Source of the DNA: Planctomycetota bacterium
GTDB taxonomy: Bacteria; Planctomycetota; Planctomycetia; Pirellulales; Lacipirellulaceae
Length of the DNA: 64,000 nt
Direction: 5' to 3'
NCBI GenBank assembly: GCA_029259945.1
Contig: JAJDEF010000012.1
Location: forward strand, 1-64,000
This document shows positions 54,076-63,591 of the stretch, one piece after another; within the stretch, counting starts at the first letter, position 1; each line of letters begins with the position of its first letter. The notes beneath the pieces were generated by a model that worked only from the letters and a program-made list of their open reading frames with translations, made no database searches and was not told the origin of the DNA. The position numbers and the translations under genes are program-made.

Positions 54076-56397
54076 TTAGTTTTCTGCCGTGGTGGCGAGT
54101 TTACGTCGTGGCTGGGCTTCCATTCGGTGCAATCGGGTAATGCGATGGTCAGCCTTCGTGGTAACACCGTTGACGACGGATCCAATCACACGGATGCCCA
54201 TGTTCTTGAGTAGCTCAGAGGCTTGATAAATCCGTCGCACTTCGCTTTGGTCTCGCAAGACGGTGAGAATTGCCCCATCAACATATTGGCCTAGCGAAAG
54301 CGAGTCGGACAACCCAAGCACTGGGGCACTGTCGATAATAATGAAGTCGAATTCCTCGCGCAACTTAGAAAATACGGGTTGCAGTTGATCTGCCGCAAGA
54401 GCATGAACCGCATCCATGTCGCATTGGCCAGCGGTGAGTAACCAGAGCCCTTCGGTATTTGTGGGCCGAAGGGCGTCGGTCACTTCAATTTCTGATCGTA
54501 GTAGTTCGCTCAACCCGTCTTCAACCGGCATACCAAAGAGCTTATGTAGCGAGGGTGCTCGCAGGTCGCCATCAATAAGCAACGTACGACGCCCCGCCCG
54601 AGTTAGACTGAGAGCCAAGTGGCTCGCTACCGTGGTGCATCCCTCCATGGTATCTGCACTGGTGATGAGTACCACTTGTCTCGCCTTGGAGGTAGAATCG
54701 TGCATCAAGGTGGCTCGGACATTGTCGATCGCCTCAGAAAGCTGAGCAGCACCGGCACTTCCGGCAGACGTTGCTTTGCGTGAAGAGACCGGGGGTAGTA
54801 CACCCAACACTCGAATTCCAAGGCCTTCGTCCACATCGGTGGGGCCATTCAATCGGCGGAGTCGAAACTCAAGCATCGCCACGCAGTAGCAAGTGACTCC
54901 GAAGGCGGCTATCCCCCCGATGAAAGCAATCGCGAGCCGTTCGATATTATTGATTTGCTCTTTAGCCTGTGCATTTTGTATGACACTGACCCGCTCGAGC
55001 GCGGTGCTCTGGTCAACATTTTGGGCACGTAGCTGAAAGGCCATAGTTTTTTGAGCATCTCGAAGCTGCTCGATGTCTGCTTCAAGCATAGAAAGCTTGG
55101 CTGATCGACCGCTCATGTCATCGATCTTCTCGAGTGTTTCCACCATCTGGGCTTCGAGGCCTCTTATCGTTTGGTTCGCTCTTTCGCGTCGAACCATATA
55201 CTCAGCCATTGCTTGACCAAGCATGTCGCTGGGTGCACTCTTGAACTTTTTGCGCAAATCTGCTTCCGCAGTCATTCGATATTGCTGAACCGATTGTCTT
55301 AGCTGTAGTAATTGTTGCTGCAGTTTCTTGATTCGAGGTGAATTTCCCCCCCGAGTCATCGACTGCAAATCTGTCATTTGTTGGGTAATTTCAAATTCTT
55401 GTTCTTGGAAGCTGGCAATCATGGGGTCGATTTGGAGTGATTCATCGATAGCTTGCTGAATAGCGAACGTACTCGTAGCGGCACGCTCAGCTAATTCTTT
55501 TTCTACTTCGATCTCGACGAGCATTTCTTTGGCTCTGGCGATTTGCCCATTCAGAGTACTTACCTGTCGCATGAGCATCGCGGTCATTTGACTAGCAATC
55601 GGCGATTCGCTGTCGCCGAGTTCTTTAGCAAGTGCTTGCTGCTTGTTTATTTTTTCACGTAATTCGTCTGATACTTCTTTATGCAACTCCGATAAACTAG
55701 CTCGTTTATCCTCAGCAAGTCCCTTGTCTTTGTAAAGGACTTCATTCGTATAGGCAGTAATAACGGCGTTAATAACTTTGACCATTTCCTGAGATGCTTC
55801 TTCGCCATTGTATTGAATTTCGAGGATTTCACCTTGGCCACCCAGAACGTTGACATGCAATCCATCGGTTAGCCAAGTGAGCGCATCTGGACTCTCCTTG
55901 GCGACCGCCGTAAGCTGTGCAATATCTGGGCGATTTAATGCGGCTACCAAAACGAACTGGCTTCTAATTAATGCAATCTGAGTTTGTTGGAAGATTTCAA
56001 ATTCCTGCTTTGAAACTTGGCTCTGTTTGCCGAAAACCGATTCAGGGTCGGCCGCTTTCACTTGTATGTATGCCGTGATCGACGACGAAGCCGGGAATAA
56101 CCATAGCAGAGCCAAGGCAGTGATGATGGCGAAGAGCAAACCCAACAACAGAGCCATCAGCCATTTTCGGCGTAGACAGTTGATCAGCCAGACTTGATCG
56201 AATGCACCATGGAGTATTTCTGGCCCGCGAGGTGCATAACTACCGAATTGAGGTAGGGCACCAAGGGGGGGCATGGGCGCTGCAGGCACCATCGATTGCA
56301 TTGCTTCTCCGTTGGTCGCAGCCACCGGGTACATCACATTTGGGCCTCGGACTTCAGAATCTTGATTTGCCATCGAAAACCTCTTCTTTTGGACCAA
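54076..56397 (-). CDS. Wzc-like polysaccharide co-polymerase / BY-kinase homologue with altered Walker A
   Basis: It controls chain length and export of exopolysaccharide at the inner membrane. The 773 residues contain a first membrane helix near 78-100, a long periplasmic coiled-coil region (about 200-480), a second helix near 495 and a cytoplasmic P-loop domain from about 560. Walker A' (LLIDGDLRAPS) and Walker B (FIIIDSAPVLGLSD) are intact. The Walker A reads SADTMEGCTTVAS with Cys587 in place of the invariant Lys, and the C-terminus has no tyrosine cluster, so tyrosine autophosphorylation is doubtful. It precedes a terminator and lies downstream of the exosortase gene on the same strand. 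Confidence 0.9.
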   Translation of the reverse strand: MVQKKRFSMANQDSEVRGPNVMYPVAATNGEAMQSMVPAAPMPPLGALPQFGSYAPRGPEILHGAFDQVWLINCLRRKWLMALLLGLLFAIITALALLWLFPASSSITAYIQVKAADPESVFGKQSQVSKQEFEIFQQTQIALIRSQFVLVAALNRPDIAQLTAVAKESPDALTWLTDGLHVNVLGGQGEILEIQYNGEEASQEMVKVINAVITAYTNEVLYKDKGLAEDKRASLSELHKEVSDELREKINKQQALAKELGDSESPIASQMTAMLMRQVSTLNGQIARAKEMLVEIEVEKELAERAATSTFAIQQAIDESLQIDPMIASFQEQEFEITQQMTDLQSMTRGGNSPRIKKLQQQLLQLRQSVQQYRMTAEADLRKKFKSAPSDMLGQAMAEYMVRRERANQTIRGLEAQMVETLEKIDDMSGRSAKLSMLEADIEQLRDAQKTMAFQLRAQNVDQSTALERVSVIQNAQAKEQINNIERLAIAFIGGIAAFGVTCYCVAMLEFRLRRLNGPTDVDEGLGIRVLGVLPPVSSRKATSAGSAGAAQLSEAIDNVRATLMHDSTSKARQVVLITSADTMEGCTTVASHLALSLTRAGRRTLLIDGDLRAPSLHKLFGMPVEDGLSELLRSEIEVTDALRPTNTEGLWLLTAGQCDMDAVHALAADQLQPVFSKLREEFDFIIIDSAPVLGLSDSLSLGQYVDGAILTVLRDQSEVRRIYQASELLKNMGIRVIGSVVNGVTTKADHRITRLHRMEAQPRRKLATTAEN

Positions 56398-56708
56398 CTG
56401 CCTCGTTTTCGATCAACTCCGCCTCGAGCGGATCGTCGATCAACGCGTCAACTTGCTGGCAGATCCCAAAACTAGATGCTTATCCACGGTGCAAACGCTG
56501 CTTTTGTCAAAAAAGCCAGAACGCTGACTGACATCTAGTCTGGGCCTGTGCGGTGCTTATTAGCAAGTTGCGGGCCAAACGTCAGACGGCTGGAATCCCC
56601 CCAGCACGGCGACAAATAAAGTAGTTCGAAAGAGCGTTCCGTTGCTTTTCGTCAACATTTTGGTTGCCTTTTCGCTACTCAGCACCGGACAGAGCATGCA
56701 ACGCTGCC
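56398..56708. other. Intergenic region between exosortase and Wzc-like genes
   Basis: About 310 bases without a supported gene. It presumably holds the leader of the Wzc-like gene. I see no strong promoter or hairpin. Confidence 0.3.
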
Positions 56709-57830
56709 TCAGCCATGCGCAGCGCCAAAGGCGGAATAATCGTCGGATTCTATAGGCACCGTGATTCTTGTGAGTAGCTGCAATTCGAACCACAAAAACC
56801 CAAGTGCGATGGGCATCATTACGAAACCGGCCCAATCGTGAACAGCATGCTGGACCAATTCGTTCCCGGGAAACGCCATATACAAAAGGGCAGTTGCAGT
56901 AATACGGATAACATTCGTGGCCAAGGCGATCGGAATCGCACTGAGTAATATCGTGAGCCGATCCCACCATGGTCTGGCAATAATCATCGCCATCGCGACT
57001 GCCATGGCACCGAAAATGGTTCCCATCCGCAGTCCACTACAGGCATCAGCGACTTCGAGTGGAAGCTGGTCGATCATGATTCGATTGCCATCACGCAAAG
57101 CAGGCACTCCCATCAATTGTAGGGTCCAAGTGCTCGTAATGGCAGCGACTTTTTGCAGAAAGAGGAGAACGGTATGTTCGACTCGAGATGGCAGAGGGAA
57201 CATAAACATGAGAAAGCACAGTGGCAAACCGGCCCAATGGAGCATTTTCTTCCCGCCCACCATTTGGCAAACTCCGACCAAAGCCATGATATACGAATAC
57301 CGATCGATGGGATTTGCATCGTAATAAGAGGCAATCAGTCGAACGACTAGCGCAGCAGCTATAATTGCTAACCCCAGCCAACGTTCACTACTCGAAGCTT
57401 GATAAAGCTGTGCGTGCTTGATGTTGTAAAAATAAAGCCCTATTAGCACTAATACGACTAGCATAGCTAGCCATGAGGGCATGCCGAAAACTTCCTGTTT
57501 AGCGAGTGAAAATAACACGACACAGCCAGCGAGCGCAGCTAAGAAAGTACGCGTCTCTGTCGCAGCAAGGTTGAAATTGACACCCGACTTCATCCAGATC
57601 AATACACCTGCAAAAACAGGGACAATCCAGCCATGCGAATAGAGGGGGTTATCCCAAAAGCTCGAAGTAAACGTGAGCATGTTCCAATATCCGGCCGTGA
57701 GAAGCATCACCAGCCCCCCAAACGTTACCCAAGCAGCTTGGTTTGCTTTTGGATCGAGTGGTTGGCCCTCGGCACCGTCAGACACGGCATGAAAGGGGTG
57801 ATTGGCTTGCGACATGGTATTCGAACTCAT
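56709..57830 (-). CDS. Exosortase (archaeosortase/exosortase family transpeptidase)
   Basis: This membrane cysteine transpeptidase cleaves C-terminal sorting signals of exported proteins. The 373 residues hold eight or more helices. The catalytic residues all seem present: Cys264 in EVADACSGLRMG, Arg309 in ATNVIRITATALL and His331 in VQHAVHDWAGF. A late acidic segment (ESDDYSAFGAAHG) follows the last helix. EpsI, its usual partner, lies at 60445-61182 on the opposite strand. No protein with a PEP-CTERM-like tail was seen in the window. A second methionine (M6) is an equally good start. Confidence 0.92.
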   Translation of the reverse strand: MSSNTMSQANHPFHAVSDGAEGQPLDPKANQAAWVTFGGLVMLLTAGYWNMLTFTSSFWDNPLYSHGWIVPVFAGVLIWMKSGVNFNLAATETRTFLAALAGCVVLFSLAKQEVFGMPSWLAMLVVLVLIGLYFYNIKHAQLYQASSSERWLGLAIIAAALVVRLIASYYDANPIDRYSYIMALVGVCQMVGGKKMLHWAGLPLCFLMFMFPLPSRVEHTVLLFLQKVAAITSTWTLQLMGVPALRDGNRIMIDQLPLEVADACSGLRMGTIFGAMAVAMAMIIARPWWDRLTILLSAIPIALATNVIRITATALLYMAFPGNELVQHAVHDWAGFVMMPIALGFLWFELQLLTRITVPIESDDYSAFGAAHG

Positions 57831-58402
57831 ATACGATGACTAATGTCTACTCTCGACAGTTGGGGCCACCGAGTGACACAACATCACACCCTTGATCAGC
57901 CGGGGTGATGCGACCGCCAACCCCAGAGTCAGACGCAAACACGAAGAGGGTCGACACGGTTTGTCGGCTCTGGTTCCCCTTTTTGGCGGCTTTTAGACTC
58001 GGGAGCACCCCAAAGGTGCGGACGCACCTAGGGCGTGCTCGCAATCGAGGATACGCGGGTAGCGGCAATCTGTCAAACGATTCGGCGGTAAATAAACGTC
58101 GCCAACCTTTTCTGTGGCAAGAGGTTACGAAAATAGGGCAAATTGCCTTGATATAGTCGACGATTGGCATGTTGGTGGCCTCTGCGGGAGGAAACGCCGT
58201 ATCGTCAACAAGTGGCCCGTCTGCTAGCAGAATGTCTACAGCGAGAGAATTCTCTTGTTTTGGCGAGAGAGAGCAAAGTTGCTGTTAAGGTTTACCGATT
58301 AAGTGTTCTATGGCTGTTGGACTGACTTTGTCGCCTGCACGTGGCGGGTACCGACAGTTGCTAATCGCAGTTTTCGGAACCTATTGTAGCGAGAATTAAC
58401 TG
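57831..58402. other. Divergent intergenic region of the exosortase/export locus
   Basis: About 570 bases that should hold the promoters of both divergent transcripts. It contains nested hairpins at 58003-58039 (outer GAGCAC...GTGCTC, inner AGGTGCG/CGCACCT). A 107-residue minus-strand frame here shows no family features and was not called. Confidence 0.4.
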
Positions 58403-59467
58403 ATGAAGGCTTGCAACAGAAGCAAAATGGGGCTCAGCGGATATCTATCGCTGCTAGCATTATTGCTTGGGACATCTGGATGTACGGCCTTTCTTGCGCC
58501 GCGCGATCCGTATCCAGTGACCCCTTCTGAGCCACCAGCAGAGAGCAGCGTGCCTCGGGAGCTGGATAAAGTAACGCTTCCCCGCTATGTGATCGAGCCC
58601 CCAGATATTCTGCTCATCGAAGGCGTGAAGTTAGTGCCAAAATCTCCACACAAGATCGAGACCTTCGATGTGCTACTGGTCCGAGTGGAAGGTGAGTTTC
58701 CCGATCAACCTATCGACGACGCTTACAATGTCGATGCCGATGGTAGTGTGAATTTAGGCCCTACCTATGGGCGAGTTAAAGTGGTGAATTTGACGATCGA
58801 AGAATCGGAAGACGAAGTTCGCTCGCATCTATCTAAAATTTTATCCGACGTAGAAGTCTCGGTTTCGCTAATACAATCTGCCGGGGCACAGCAAGTTACA
58901 GGACAACATCTAGTGGGCCCTGATGGACGTGTCAACTTGGGAACCTATGGCTCGGTACATCTGGCTGGAATGACCATCGAGGAAGCACGGTCAGCGGTTG
59001 AGAAACAATTGTCGCTGAAGCTCGAGGCCCCGGAGGTATTTGTTGATGTGTTGGCTTATAACAGCAAGGTGTACTACATCGTGACCCAAGGCGGAGGGTT
59101 CGGCGACAACGTCGTTCGTTTGCCCATCACTGGCAACGAAACGGTACTTGATGCCGTGGCTGGAGTTGGAGGTATTTCGCAGGTTTCTTCTTCGAGACTC
59201 TGGATTGCACGGCCTGCCCCCAATGGCGTTGGCTGCGAACAAATATTGCCCGTGGATTGGGAGGATATTACCCGTGGGGCTTCGACCGCAACCAACTATC
59301 AGTTGATGACAGGCGACCGATTATTTATCGCGGAGGATCGCTATCAAAAGGCGACCGCAGTCGTCGCCAAAGTCTTGCGACCATTCGAATCCATATTCGG
59401 GGCGGTCTCGCTGGGAACATCCACACTGAACCGTATCGTTCGCTTCGGACAAGCGAACACCTTCTAG
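58403..59467 (+). CDS. Wza-like polysaccharide export lipoprotein
   Basis: This outer-membrane or periplasmic export protein is 354 residues long. A lipoprotein signal ends LLLGTSGC at about residue 27. The poly_export domain (LPRYVIEPPDILLIEGVKLVP, then DDAYNVDADGSVNLGPTYG) is repeated in a second unit (GQHLVGPDGRVNLGTYGSVHLAG). An SLBB-like segment around TQGGGFGDNVVRLPITGNETVLDAV and WIARPAP follows. It opens the plus-strand half of the exopolysaccharide locus and should work with the Wzc-like protein to form the export channel. Confidence 0.92.
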   Translation: MKACNRSKMGLSGYLSLLALLLGTSGCTAFLAPRDPYPVTPSEPPAESSVPRELDKVTLPRYVIEPPDILLIEGVKLVPKSPHKIETFDVLLVRVEGEFPDQPIDDAYNVDADGSVNLGPTYGRVKVVNLTIEESEDEVRSHLSKILSDVEVSVSLIQSAGAQQVTGQHLVGPDGRVNLGTYGSVHLAGMTIEEARSAVEKQLSLKLEAPEVFVDVLAYNSKVYYIVTQGGGFGDNVVRLPITGNETVLDAVAGVGGISQVSSSRLWIARPAPNGVGCEQILPVDWEDITRGASTATNYQLMTGDRLFIAEDRYQKATAVVAKVLRPFESIFGAVSLGTSTLNRIVRFGQANTF

Positions 59468-59580
59468 AAAATTTTGTGACAACGAGTATCGAAAGAAAAC
59501 CGAATCACCTGCTAGCAGACAACTTGGTTAAGCAACAAAATAATAGGCCGCGAGTAAGAATCGGCTAAGGAAGAATTGAT

Positions 59581-60282
59581 ATGTTCTATCGTTGGAATCA
59601 TCTGAGCGAAATTACAACAACGGCTGTTGTCGCGCTGCTTGGTATCGCACTCTCTGCCCAGGCTTGGGCTATCGAGGGATCTCGGCCTCCGACGCCCTGC
59701 CCTTGCGGTGTTGATGGAGAATGTCAGGCGAACACCCTTTTGTGGGGCCACTATCGAACACGCTGGCGCGCTTGGCCAGGCGAAGAGAGTCAGTCAAGTG
59801 CTGCGACTCCCGATGTGATAGATCCTGGCCAGGACGAGATGATTCTCGACCCATTCGAACGCCCTGCGCCAGAGAAAGAAGATCTGCGAGGCCCAGAAAA
59901 AACCAACTCGAGTAAGAAGAAAGACGATGATGAAGGGAATACGGAAGACACCGGCGAAGAAGTGGTGCAGCCCCCGCTAGAGGAGGCATTTCCGGATTTT
60001 GAACTACAAGGGTATCGACAAGTGATGCCAATGTCTACGGACGACATGCCTCCCGCTTTGCCGAGCAGTTTGAATCAAGCTTCTCCCAGGCCGCTGGGTC
60101 GTCTGGCACACGAGCGGCTAGTGGTCGCACGAGCACATCCGATCGCACAAGCGAACGCCCATAAATCGAGTCGACTACAACTGGTCAATCCGGCAGCTAG
60201 GATAGTAGCGATGGAGACCGAACTCCAAGAAGCCGTTTATTATGAGACTGAGAATGCGGCTCGCGACTTTATTGGGAAATGA
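59581..60282 (+). CDS. Secreted hypothetical protein of the export locus
   Basis: The 233-residue protein has a signal sequence (TTAVVALLGIALSAQAWA). A short Cys-rich start (TPCPCGVDGEC) precedes LLWGHYRTRWRAWPGEE, a motif I know from many uncharacterised planctomycete secreted proteins. A Glu/Lys/Asp-rich middle follows, then a Pro-rich part, and a C-terminal segment ALETELQEAVYYETENAARD-like in its helix pattern. It lies between the export lipoprotein and EpsI genes on the same strand, so a role in the polysaccharide system is likely but unproven. Confidence 0.7.
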   Translation: MFYRWNHLSEITTTAVVALLGIALSAQAWAIEGSRPPTPCPCGVDGECQANTLLWGHYRTRWRAWPGEESQSSAATPDVIDPGQDEMILDPFERPAPEKEDLRGPEKTNSSKKKDDDEGNTEDTGEEVVQPPLEEAFPDFELQGYRQVMPMSTDDMPPALPSSLNQASPRPLGRLAHERLVVARAHPIAQANAHKSSRLQLVNPAARIVAMETELQEAVYYETENAARDFIGK

Positions 60283-60444
60283 CTGCTTCCTTGGCGACCT
60301 GCGAACATGCCTTTTTCGCCGATCGTGATCGAAGACAAAAAAAACGGCGCTGGGTGTTGCTTGACAGGCAAGGCTAGCACACCTACGGTTGAGAGTACGA
60401 CTTTCGTTTCTAATTCGAATCTCAGCCCGAGAGAAAGCAGTGCC

Positions 60445-61182
60445 ATGATCCGTGGTCAGTTGCCCGTCGTCCTAGCGGTAATAATCATTGCCTCGTTGAC
60501 GCTCGTCGAAGGCATTTACATGAAGGACCGTTGGGGAGAAGCAGGTGCCGAGGCAGCCGAACTAGGTAAGCTTTTTAGCAATGTTCCTAAGGAGATTGGG
60601 CGTTGGACCGGCCAGGACTTGCCCGTTGATGATATCGTTAAGAATACTGCGGGAGCGGTGAGTTACGTCTCGCGACAGTATATACATAGCACGACTGGCC
60701 AAGAAGTGACGCTTTGGCTGATTGTGGGGCACTCTCGCGACATTGTTCGCCATACCCCGACCGTCTGTTATCCGGCATCAGGTTTCCGCCAAGATGGCGC
60801 CTTGTTACGTCAGCACTTCGATCTGACCGATGGCGAATCGGCTGATTTCTTTACCGCCAAGTTTGAAAAAGAAGATGCGTTTTCGCATCGTATTCAGCGC
60901 GTTTTTTGGGCTTGGAATCATCCCGACACAAAAAAGTGGGAAGCTCCGCATACTTCCAGTGGCAGTGAGAATGCACGCCTGCATTACGGCCTGGCGAAAG
61001 CCCTTTACAAGTTGTATTTCACCAGTGCCATCACGGTGGACGAGAGTACTACCGACGACAACGCAGCAGCCGAGTTTGCAGAGTTGATGTTACCTGCCAT
61101 CAACGCCGCCCTTTTCTCAAATGAAGTACCAGCCGCTGATTCGGAAGAGCTAACGACAAACGAAGCGACATCAGACGGTTAA
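60445..61182 (+). CDS. EpsI family exosortase-associated protein
   Basis: EpsI proteins accompany exosortases and help with exopolysaccharide synthesis or export; their biochemistry is unresolved. From ATG 60445 the 245 residues start with one membrane helix (LPVVLAVIIIASLTLVEGIY). The family motifs IGRWTGQDLPV and IVRHTPTVCYPASGFRQDG (Cys and His that recur in the family) follow. The frame opening at 60307 adds 46 residues without a conserved pattern, and AGAAAG lies before the chosen ATG. It ends the plus-strand part of the locus, before a shared terminator. Confidence 0.88.
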   Translation: MIRGQLPVVLAVIIIASLTLVEGIYMKDRWGEAGAEAAELGKLFSNVPKEIGRWTGQDLPVDDIVKNTAGAVSYVSRQYIHSTTGQEVTLWLIVGHSRDIVRHTPTVCYPASGFRQDGALLRQHFDLTDGESADFFTAKFEKEDAFSHRIQRVFWAWNHPDTKKWEAPHTSSGSENARLHYGLAKALYKLYFTSAITVDESTTDDNAAAEFAELMLPAINAALFSNEVPAADSEELTTNEATSDG

Positions 61183-61201
61183 CTTCTGGTTTTCTGAAAT
61201 A

Positions 61202-61233
61202 AAAAGCCGTGGGGTCGCAACCCCTACGGCTTT
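61202..61233 (-). terminator. Intrinsic terminator shared by EpsI and DUF1559 genes
   Basis: AAAGCCGTGGGGT (61203-61215) pairs with the complementary ACCCCTACGGCTTT (one bulge). On the minus strand it is followed by TTTTTATTT, and on the plus strand by a shorter T-run, so it suits the DUF1559 gene best. Confidence 0.85.
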
Positions 61234-61263
61234 CATTCGCGAATAAGCTTCTCGGATGCCCAC

Positions 61264-62385
61264 TCAAAAAGCGTCGTCGCTGGGCTGTGACACTGCGGCA
61301 GTGTCCCGCTCCAAGTCAGAGCCTCTTTTGAGGTCAGACTTCTTATGATTTGAGGTCATCAGCTGGGCATAGACCAGAAAATCGACGCTCTCGGCAACGA
61401 GCTGAACATTGCCGCCCACAAAGGCAACATGGACGCCACCAGGATGGAAGCTGGAGGGGAAACCAAAGTCAACTGTCATTTCGCTTACATCGGTAGGTAC
61501 AGTTAATGAAAGATCGTCCTCTGCACCGCCATTGATGCGATGGTATTGTCTCGTATCGCTAGGAGTAGATAGCGCAGCAATCACATCCGAAGGCTGTTGC
61601 CAGCAGAAGCCGTAAAGATATTTCTGATCTTCGACCTCGGGTGAAAGCGAGCCGGTGGGATTGAGTGGATTGAAGTACCCCCAATGCGTGGTATTCTTAT
61701 TCTCTGAGAGCATCATGGTCCTGGTCGTACCATCTTTGATATGTGCGACACTCATCACAATTTGTGGTGCATTGTTGGTGTCATATACGTCGCTAACAGC
61801 AACGTCATAAGCACCATCGGAGATACGCGTACGATCAAAGAAAATACCGTTCGCAGCGTTTTCGTTGCGTCCAAAGACGCCCGCGCCAGCGCCTGGATCT
61901 GAGCCATCGTTACTGACCGACCCTGCGTTCGCGACGTACGAAAGCAAGGGCTCCCCTGCCGTTTCGGCCGGATCGCTGGGACATTCAAAAATTTCGACGG
62001 GCGAAAATTGGCCATTCCCATTTCGATCGGCAGCATCAATGGTGCCACTATTATTGCTGTCGTAAACCTTGCTCCAAGTTTCAGCTAACGGAGCTTGCTC
62101 TAGGTAATCGAGTATAGAAACAACCCAACTGCCACGGTTTTGATTTTCAGGAACATCACCGGGGATGCCCATCTTGTTAATGTATCCGGGGAAATTCTTC
62201 AGCGAGCTTTCACGCACTGCCAGTGCGGTTTGTAACTGCTTAAGATTATTCTTGCAGGTATTAGCTCGAGCTGCTTCGCGGGCCGACTGCACCGCCGGCA
62301 GAAGGAGCCCGACGAGGGTACCGATAATGGCGATTACCACCAAGAGTTCGACCAGTGTGAATGCACTTTTTGCTGCTTGCCTCAT
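61264..62385 (-). CDS. DUF1559 pseudopilin-like secreted protein
   Basis: These proteins are hugely expanded in planctomycetes and carry a type IV pilin-like leader. The leader SAFTLVELLVVIAIIGTLVGLLLPAVQSAREAARA is intact with the processing Phe. The DUF1559 domain includes NNLKQLQTAL. The C-terminal signature reads FHPGGVHVAFVGGNV; the usual DG after the HPGG stretch is GG. The protein has 373 residues and ends with a polar tail rich in Asp and Ser. A role in extracellular or cell-surface structure is inferred from the family. It is a single gene adjoining the export locus. Confidence 0.93.
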   Translation of the reverse strand: MRQAAKSAFTLVELLVVIAIIGTLVGLLLPAVQSAREAARANTCKNNLKQLQTALAVRESSLKNFPGYINKMGIPGDVPENQNRGSWVVSILDYLEQAPLAETWSKVYDSNNSGTIDAADRNGNGQFSPVEIFECPSDPAETAGEPLLSYVANAGSVSNDGSDPGAGAGVFGRNENAANGIFFDRTRISDGAYDVAVSDVYDTNNAPQIVMSVAHIKDGTTRTMMLSENKNTTHWGYFNPLNPTGSLSPEVEDQKYLYGFCWQQPSDVIAALSTPSDTRQYHRINGGAEDDLSLTVPTDVSEMTVDFGFPSSFHPGGVHVAFVGGNVQLVAESVDFLVYAQLMTSNHKKSDLKRGSDLERDTAAVSQPSDDAF

Positions 62386-62707
62386 CTCATAGTTCTCCCA
62401 GGCATTTTGGTGTGGAAGTTGCGCGAGTCATCTGTTCCTGCCGCGTGTGCCTACCACGCAGTATTCTAAGTCGCAACCAACGGGCCCCTCGTCGCCAAGC
62501 ATGCGGGGGTCGGGAAAGGGAAAGTTTAGGATGATTACATCTGGCCCCAATCTCGCAAGCCTAGCCGCTTAATTGTCGCAAAACGGATCCCATTTGTCCA
62601 GCAATGAGAGCCAAGCCAACCTGGATGGCCAATTGAGAAACGACCTCCTATCGGCTGATTTCCTAGGAGTTACCGCAATTTTCGGTAGTGGTTCACTTTG
62701 AAAATAA
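62386..62707. other. Intergenic region between DUF1559 and transposase genes
   Basis: No gene seen. GGTAGTGGTTCACTTTG at 62684-62700, just before the transposase stop codon, could be one end of the insertion element, but I could not find its inverted partner in the window. Confidence 0.35.
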
Positions 62708-63577
62708 CTATTTTCCAGCGGGCAAATAGCTGGTCAGCCGCCCACCAACTCGCTTTTCTTCCAGCTCAATCATCTTAACTAGATCGAGCACGGAAAACAC
62801 CCTGTTGGCCAAGCCGGCAGCAACCGCAGGCGTGGTTTTCAGAGTTTGGTGCTTACGAATAAAGTTGTAATAGAAGTAGTGGAGGGCTATAGCGTGCTCG
62901 TGGTTCTCTATTTTCTTGCTGAACCCGTTAGTTAGGCGAGTGAATCTCCTCATTGACATTCTCATGGTCAAGTTCTGCCTCTCCACATAGCTCGTGCTGA
63001 CGTGCTTGGGATCGGGGCTACCTGCCTTATCATTAGACTTGCAGCCTTGACAGACAGCAGGACTGTAGCGTTTCTCTTCTTTCTTCTCGGCCCCATATAC
63101 CTTGATCAGCATTGCGTAGTCCACGTTGCCCTGGAAAGCAGCTTCAACAGCTTCCAAATAGGGTTTGTGCCCATCGCTTGTCAATTGAATCCTCGTATCT
63201 ATTCTTTCCGCGACGTCCTTAACAAAGGCTGTTGCGTAATCAGTGTCACGTAGGCCGACCAAATAGCTAATGCACAGTTTGGAGTCGGCGTCGATGGCCG
63301 TCCAGGTCCATACGCTGCCGAACCCATCAGAGCCATTGTTCTTAGCTTTGTCCTTGCATCCACAAAAAGACCAGATTTCGTCTAGCTGGACTCGCTTAGA
63401 TTGCAGACCACGGACAAAGACATTGTGGTACTCGGCGCAAAAGGTGCCGACGTCTGCCAAAAGCCTCAATACCGTGATCTTAGAGGCACCGACCATACGA
63501 GCAGTGGAATTGATGGAATTCCCCTCAACTAGAGCACCCAGGATCGCAGCTCTTTTCTCTGTGCTTAGCTTTCTCAT
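62708..63577 (-). CDS. IS1 family transposase
   Basis: This DDE transposase of 289 residues is in one frame without a programmed frameshift. The helix-turn-helix (STARMVGASKITVLRLL near 24-40) is followed by the catalytic residues Asp66 in QLDEIWSFCG, Asp135 in LTSDGHKPYLEA and Glu199 in STSYVERQNLTMRMS. The stretch MRRFTRLTNGFSKKIENHEHAIALHY is a hallmark of this group. It is preceded by GGAAGGATATAA. Terminal inverted repeats were not found, so the limits of the element are open. It shares a divergent promoter region with the P63C gene. Confidence 0.9.
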   Translation of the reverse strand: MRKLSTEKRAAILGALVEGNSINSTARMVGASKITVLRLLADVGTFCAEYHNVFVRGLQSKRVQLDEIWSFCGCKDKAKNNGSDGFGSVWTWTAIDADSKLCISYLVGLRDTDYATAFVKDVAERIDTRIQLTSDGHKPYLEAVEAAFQGNVDYAMLIKVYGAEKKEEKRYSPAVCQGCKSNDKAGSPDPKHVSTSYVERQNLTMRMSMRRFTRLTNGFSKKIENHEHAIALHYFYYNFIRKHQTLKTTPAVAAGLANRVFSVLDLVKMIELEEKRVGGRLTSYLPAGK

Positions 63578-63591
63578 TTATATCCTTCCGT

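Noticed and set aside
57847..58170. 107-codon minus-strand frame in the export locus
   Set aside because: It covers the nested hairpin region, has no recognisable features and would occupy the likely divergent promoters.
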